Shown here in pieces: positions 60,981 through 64,000 of a DNA stretch of 64,000 bases (position 1 is the stretch's first letter; each line of letters begins with the position of its first letter). The notes below the pieces were generated by a model. It saw only the letters and a program-made list of their open reading frames with translations, searched no databases and had not been told where the DNA came from. The stretch comes from an uncultured Bacteroides sp. Its GTDB lineage: Bacteria > Bacteroidota > Bacteroidia > Bacteroidales > Bacteroidaceae. The stretch is from positions 37,067 to 101,066 of the forward strand of contig CASENM010000016.1 in assembly GCA_949289295.1 (NCBI GenBank), written 5' to 3'. The position numbers were made by a program, and so were the translations under genes.

Positions 60981-62105
60981 ATGAAACGTATCTATGTCAC
61001 TCCCCGTGCGGACTATCAGGAAAAGATAGAGAAGCTTGGTTTTGATTTTCATGGCAACTATTGGCGTGAAGAAGCCTGTTACCAGTTTACGGCAGATGAG
61101 GTGGAGATGCTGGAGACAGCTACAGCGGAGGCTTACCGGATGTTTTGCGAGGCGGCGGAATATATATTGACGGACCAGCCGGAGTTTATGGAACGCATTT
61201 TACGTCTGCCGCCAGAGGTGTGCCGACGTATCCGTGAGTCGTGGGACAGTGACGAACCGAGTCTGTACGGGCGCTTTGATTTCCTGCTTGACAAGGAAGG
61301 GGTGCCCAAGATTCTGGAATTCAACGCCGACACGCCGACATCTCTGCTTGAAGCGTCCGTTATCCAATGGCAATGGAAAGAAGATGTGTTCCCGGAGAAT
61401 GACCAATATAATGGTATCCATGAAGGGCTGGTGCAGTCATGGAAAGACATGTTCCCGCCCGGTGGCGAGATTCATTTTGCCGGGGCGCTGGAAGACCACG
61501 AAGATACAGGCACTCTGCAATATCTGGCTAGCACGGCGATGGAAGCCGGATTCTCTACACGTGTGCTCGATATGAATGCGCTCAATCTTCAGGATGGACA
61601 TTTTTATGACCCCGGGGGCGAGCGGGTGAGACATTGCTTCAAACTGTATCCGTGGGAGTGGATGGTTGATGAAAGTCCTGACGGATGTCTGGCCGATGTG
61701 GAGTGGGTAGAGCCTCTCTGGAAATTGCTGATGTCGAACAAGGCTATACTGAAAGTGTTGTATGATTTGTTCCCGGATTCTCCTTACGTGCTTCCGTGTT
61801 ATCTGTCTCGTCCGGAGAACGGTGTGTTCTGCAAGAAACCGGTTTATTCGCGCGAAGGTCACAATGTGAGTGTCCTTGAGATAAAGAATTGGGAGGAGCG
61901 TGTGCGTGTGGCTGAAACTGCCGGTGATTATAATGCGGGTGCGTATGTTTATCAGGAATACGTTGCACCGACTGTCTATTCCGGCCGTTATCCTGTCATT
62001 GGTTCGTGGGTGATAGGAGGGGAACCGGGCGGTATCGGAATCCGTGAGAACCGGACCGAAGTGACCGATAATCTTTCGGAATTTGTACCTCATATCATCG
62101 TATAG
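60981..62105 (+). CDS. Glutathionylspermidine synthase-like ATP-grasp protein (YgiC type)
   Basis: A 374-residue ATP-grasp protein of the GSP-synthase group. Family stretches include GRFDFLLDKEGVPKILEFNA, DTPTSLLEASVIQW and GVFCKKPVYSREGHNV. The amidase half of E. coli Gss is absent, as in YgiC/YjfC. It would ligate an amine or peptide using ATP, but the substrate is unknown. It is the partner of the upstream lipoprotein. Confidence 0.85.
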   Translation: MKRIYVTPRADYQEKIEKLGFDFHGNYWREEACYQFTADEVEMLETATAEAYRMFCEAAEYILTDQPEFMERILRLPPEVCRRIRESWDSDEPSLYGRFDFLLDKEGVPKILEFNADTPTSLLEASVIQWQWKEDVFPENDQYNGIHEGLVQSWKDMFPPGGEIHFAGALEDHEDTGTLQYLASTAMEAGFSTRVLDMNALNLQDGHFYDPGGERVRHCFKLYPWEWMVDESPDGCLADVEWVEPLWKLLMSNKAILKVLYDLFPDSPYVLPCYLSRPENGVFCKKPVYSREGHNVSVLEIKNWEERVRVAETAGDYNAGAYVYQEYVAPTVYSGRYPVIGSWVIGGEPGGIGIRENRTEVTDNLSEFVPHIIV

Positions 62106-62198
62106 AAACGTTTCGGCGTTTTTGGAGCCTGTTTGAATTCTCCGATAAGCTTGAGTGAAATTCAAACAGGCTCTTGCTTGAAGCGCCGGAATGTTTTC
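62105..62198. repeat. Nested palindromic repeat after the GSP-synthase gene
   Basis: Outer arms GAAACGTTTCGGCGTTTTT (62105-62123) and GAAGCGCCGGAATGTTTTC (62180-62198) belong to the AAAACGCTTCGGCGTTTT family. Nested inside is a perfect 15-base pair, GAGCCTGTTTGAATT (62125-62139) and AATTCAAACAGGCTC (62159-62173). It starts at the last base of the stop codon and probably terminates transcription. Confidence 0.7.
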
Positions 62199-62290
62199 TG
62201 AAAAAGTGGAATTAAACTTGCATGACTGCAGTGTGCCGTACATTTTGTCGTGCATTTTGCAGATTTCATGAAAGAAAAAACGGGCCGGGT

Positions 62291-62321
62291 ATTGCAGATT
62301 AAAAAAATAGTTGTACCTTTG
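62291..62321 (+). promoter_or_regulatory. Promoter of the tRNA cluster
   Basis: ATTG (62291-62294), 19 bases, then TACCTTTG (62314-62321), about 35 bases before the first tRNA. Confidence 0.6.
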
Positions 62322-62356
62322 CAACGCATTTGAAAAAAATAATGCGAGAGCGAGTC

Positions 62357-62428
62357 GGTTCCTTGGATGAGTGGCTTAGTCAGCGGTCTGCAAAACCGCG
62401 TACGGCGGTTCGAATCCGCCAGGAACCT
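62357..62428 (+). tRNA. tRNA-Cys(GCA), copy 1
   Basis: A 72-base cloverleaf: acceptor arms GGTTCCT and AGGAACC, anticodon stem GCGGT/ACCGC with loop CTGCAAA (anticodon GCA), and T-arm GGCGGTTCGAATCCGCC. The discriminator base is T, as expected for tRNA-Cys. CCA is not encoded. Confidence 0.95.
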
Positions 62429-62451
62429 CATTTCTGAGATGTTTTTTTAAT

Positions 62452-62523
62452 GGTTCCTTGGATGAGTGGCTTAGTCAGCGGTCTGCAAAACCGCGTACGG
62501 CGGTTCGAATCCGCCAGGAACCT
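62452..62523 (+). tRNA. tRNA-Cys(GCA), copy 2
   Basis: A base-for-base identical second copy of the upstream tRNA-Cys, separated by 23 bases. Confidence 0.95.
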
Positions 62524-62529
62524 CATAAT

Positions 62530-62602
62530 GCACTCTTAGCTCAGTTGGTAGAGCAACTGACTCTTAATCAGTGGGTCCAGGGTTCGAATCCCTGAGGGTG
62601 TA
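62530..62602 (+). tRNA. tRNA-Lys(CTT)
   Basis: A 73-base cloverleaf with acceptor arms GCACTCT/AGGGTGT, anticodon stem CTGA/TCAG around loop CTCTTAA (anticodon CTT), and T-arm CCAGGGTTCGAATCCCTG. It follows the second tRNA-Cys by 6 bases in the same transcript. Confidence 0.95.
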
Positions 62603-62613
62603 CGACAGTGAAG

Positions 62614-62648
62614 TTCTGGGAATCTGTTGGTTCTCAGAATTTTTTTTT
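62614..62648 (+). terminator. Terminator of the tRNA cluster
   Basis: TTCTGGGAA (62614-62622) pairs with TTCTCAGAA (62631-62639) and a run of nine T follows. Confidence 0.75.
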
Positions 62649-62755
62649 ATCCTTTTGGGAACTGTTTTGTTGGTTCAGCAGAAGCAATGAAGTATATATA
62701 GGCGTCAATTATAGAATTGGCTGAAATTCTTGCGTCTTGTTTTTGGAATATAACC

Positions 62756-63643
62756 TTATCCTTTTTTTGTTTTCCTATATTTTTCGGGCGACATTCCCAT
62801 GATTTTGCTGAACAGTCGTGAGAAATAATAAGGGTCCTCTATTCCCACCTTATAACATATTTGATTTAACTTCATGTCGGTTGTGTCAAGCATGGAACAT
62901 GCTTGTTGTATTTTCAGTAGGTTGAAGTAAGCAAGAGGTGCGTGCCCTGTCTGTTTCTTGAAAAGGGTGGAGAAATATGACGGGGAATATCCTGCTTGTG
63001 CTGCCATGTCTTGCAGGGTGATGTGTTTTTCTATATTTTCTTTCATGAGGTGGATGGTTGCATGTATTACGTCATTGTCTTCTGTTTTATCCATGCCCGC
63101 GTTCCGATATTGCTGGATGTAGCGGAGGGAGCCGAGGTAATAATGGAATAGGGAAGACACATAGCGTAGGTTTTCGTTGCTGTATCCCGACTTCAGTGTG
63201 TTGAAGATTTCCTCAAATATGTTTATGCGGTTGCTGATACGCGAGTCTTTTTCCGGACGGATATCTATCGGATGAGATGCTCCCTTGGCGTAATAAGGTG
63301 CAAGAATACCTTTGAAGTGAATCCAGTAGATAGTCCATGGGGTGTCATCGTCGGCGGCGTATGCGTGTGGGATTCCTGCCGGCAGGATAAAATATTGGTT
63401 GGCTGTTATCCGGAATTCATGATTGTCTATACGGTAACTTCCGGCTCCGTCAATGCAATAAATGAATACATATTGGTTGATGGGCGTTGTCCGTTCCCTG
63501 AAATGGTGTAGTGCCTTCGGGTAATAGCCGATGTCTGTAATGTGTAGCATGGAGACCAGTGGGTCTTCTTCCATCATTTTCACTATCAGTCGTGGAACTA
63601 CTAGAGCTCTTTCGCCGATGAATCCGTCTTTAAGTCTTATCAT
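62756..63643 (-). CDS. AraC-family transcriptional regulator
   Basis: A 295-residue regulator. The C-terminal 100 residues hold the two AraC helix-turn-helix units (LQDMAAQAGYSPSYFSTLFK; then INQ-like LNQICYKVGIEDPYYFSRLF). The N-terminal cupin domain (FRITANQYFILPAGIPHAYA) would bind a sugar or similar ligand. It probably controls a carbohydrate-use gene set beyond the right edge. A minus-strand -7 box lies about 30 bases upstream. Confidence 0.9.
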   Translation of the reverse strand: MIRLKDGFIGERALVVPRLIVKMMEEDPLVSMLHITDIGYYPKALHHFRERTTPINQYVFIYCIDGAGSYRIDNHEFRITANQYFILPAGIPHAYAADDDTPWTIYWIHFKGILAPYYAKGASHPIDIRPEKDSRISNRINIFEEIFNTLKSGYSNENLRYVSSLFHYYLGSLRYIQQYRNAGMDKTEDNDVIHATIHLMKENIEKHITLQDMAAQAGYSPSYFSTLFKKQTGHAPLAYFNLLKIQQACSMLDTTDMKLNQICYKVGIEDPYYFSRLFSKIMGMSPEKYRKTKKG

Positions 63644-63673
63644 GGTTTTTCATCCTTTTAAGGTGTACATCTG

Positions 63674-63681
63674 CAAATATA
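63674..63681 (-). promoter_or_regulatory. -7 box for the AraC-family gene
   Basis: The minus strand reads TATATTTG, 31 bases before the start codon at 63643. Confidence 0.5.
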
Positions 63682-63782
63682 CGGGAAAGATACGTATTGC
63701 CGTATTCTGAGGTGGAAGAAAAATCGTAAAAATGTCCATTCATAAGATAAAATCTTCCATTTTCCGGTGTGTCTGAACCTGT

Positions 63783-63790
63783 TACTTTTG
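63783..63790 (+). promoter_or_regulatory. Plus-strand -7 box near the right edge
   Basis: TACTTTTG matches TAnnTTTG and points at a 13-codon reading frame starting at 63827. Confidence 0.4.
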
Positions 63791-63826
63791 CGGTATCAGA
63801 AAAACATAATTAATTTCTAATCACGC

Positions 63827-63868
63827 ATGAAAAATTACAACAAAGGTTTTGTCTATTTTATTTCCTGA
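63827..63868 (+). pseudogene. Possible truncated signal-peptide start (13 codons)
   Basis: MKNYNKGFVYFIS then a stop. It follows a consensus -7 box by 36 bases and reads like the basic start of an exported protein whose body is missing. It may be a leader peptide or the stub of a gene interrupted by rearrangement. Weakly supported. Confidence 0.3.
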
Positions 63869-63881
63869 CTTTGACAATGCG

Positions 63882-64000
63882 TCACCCTGCCCGATTTTTA
63901 TCGTGGTCTAATGCATCCAGTAATGGTTTGATAGCCTCCTGCTGTGGCGTAGTGAATAAAGTTTCAGTATGGACAGATCCGTTTGGTAGCCTTATCCTGA
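63882..64000 (-). CDS. Unknown protein, C-terminal fragment at the window edge
   Basis: An open minus-strand frame enters from the right edge and ends with TGA at 63884-63882. The readable end, RLPNGSVHTETLFTTPQQEA then IKPLLDALDHDKNRAG, looks coding, but no family is recognised. It converges on the short plus-strand reading frame. Only 39 codons are visible. Confidence 0.45.
   Translation of the reverse strand, partial: RIRLPNGSVHTETLFTTPQQEAIKPLLDALDHDKNRAG

Overview
The window looks like chromosomal DNA of a gut Bacteroidales, probably Bacteroides or Phocaeicola. The evidence is the repeated promoter signature TAnnTTTG (sometimes with TTTG 19-20 bases upstream), the scarcity of Shine-Dalgarno sites, and the gene families present: DUF5686, Porin O/P, PF14121 putative porin, ferredoxin-dependent VOR, the NfnAB-type fusion and NhaD. 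Species cannot be assigned from the sequence alone.

Layout. 1-3000: the tail of an MFS sugar permease, a periplasmic GH65 enzyme and a small periplasmic protein. 3201-13026: a tightly packed ten-gene lipid or polyketide-like locus (GNAT acyltransferase, ketosynthase, acyl carrier protein, two unusual hot-dog dehydratase-like proteins, CrtI-like oxidoreductase, FabG-like reductase, thioesterase, CDP-alcohol phosphatidyltransferase-like membrane protein, DUF5686 outer-membrane protein). This is my main candidate for an undescribed system. 13033-17728: an Fsr-type MFS gene, then a TPR/ferredoxin/2-oxoacid oxidoreductase operon with a tiny membrane protein embedded in it. 17865-26043: outer-membrane proteins, a solute-binding-like protein, a Gfo/Idh oxidoreductase, a W/Y/G-rich secreted protein and prmA. 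26232-29320: a ResB-like/CcsA pair followed by a triheme cytochrome c peroxidase. 29419-38401: two copies of a divergent LuxR-type regulator plus DUF1349-like secreted protein, flanking an NfnAB-type fusion enzyme and a large AAA+ protein with a long leader. 38612-43703: MGMT-like protein, NhaD, TPR protein, POT peptide transporter, acyltransferase and a small helical protein. 43936-49594: an accessory-looking stretch with an intact SirTM-type sirtuin beside a frameshifted, internally deleted macrodomain gene and a frameshifted flavin-binding gene, then a membrane MutS-like ATPase and a porin. 49631-54151: cdd, glucosaminidase, udk-mltF and small metabolic genes. 54279-58800: a histidine operon hisGDCB with a readable histidine-rich leader peptide and terminator. 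58900-64000: rfbA-rfbC, a YgiB/YgiC-like pair, two identical tRNA-Cys and one tRNA-Lys, an AraC regulator and a partial gene at the edge.

Non-coding structure is rich. One family of palindromes built on AAAACGCTTCGGCGTTTT occurs after three genes (about 26047, 42770 and 62105), and a second family built on GAGGCTGTxTCAAAAT occurs at 21856, 38425 and 40341. Several divergent gene pairs have promoter -7 boxes that face each other.

All product names come from reading motifs and overall resemblance by eye. No database search was run.
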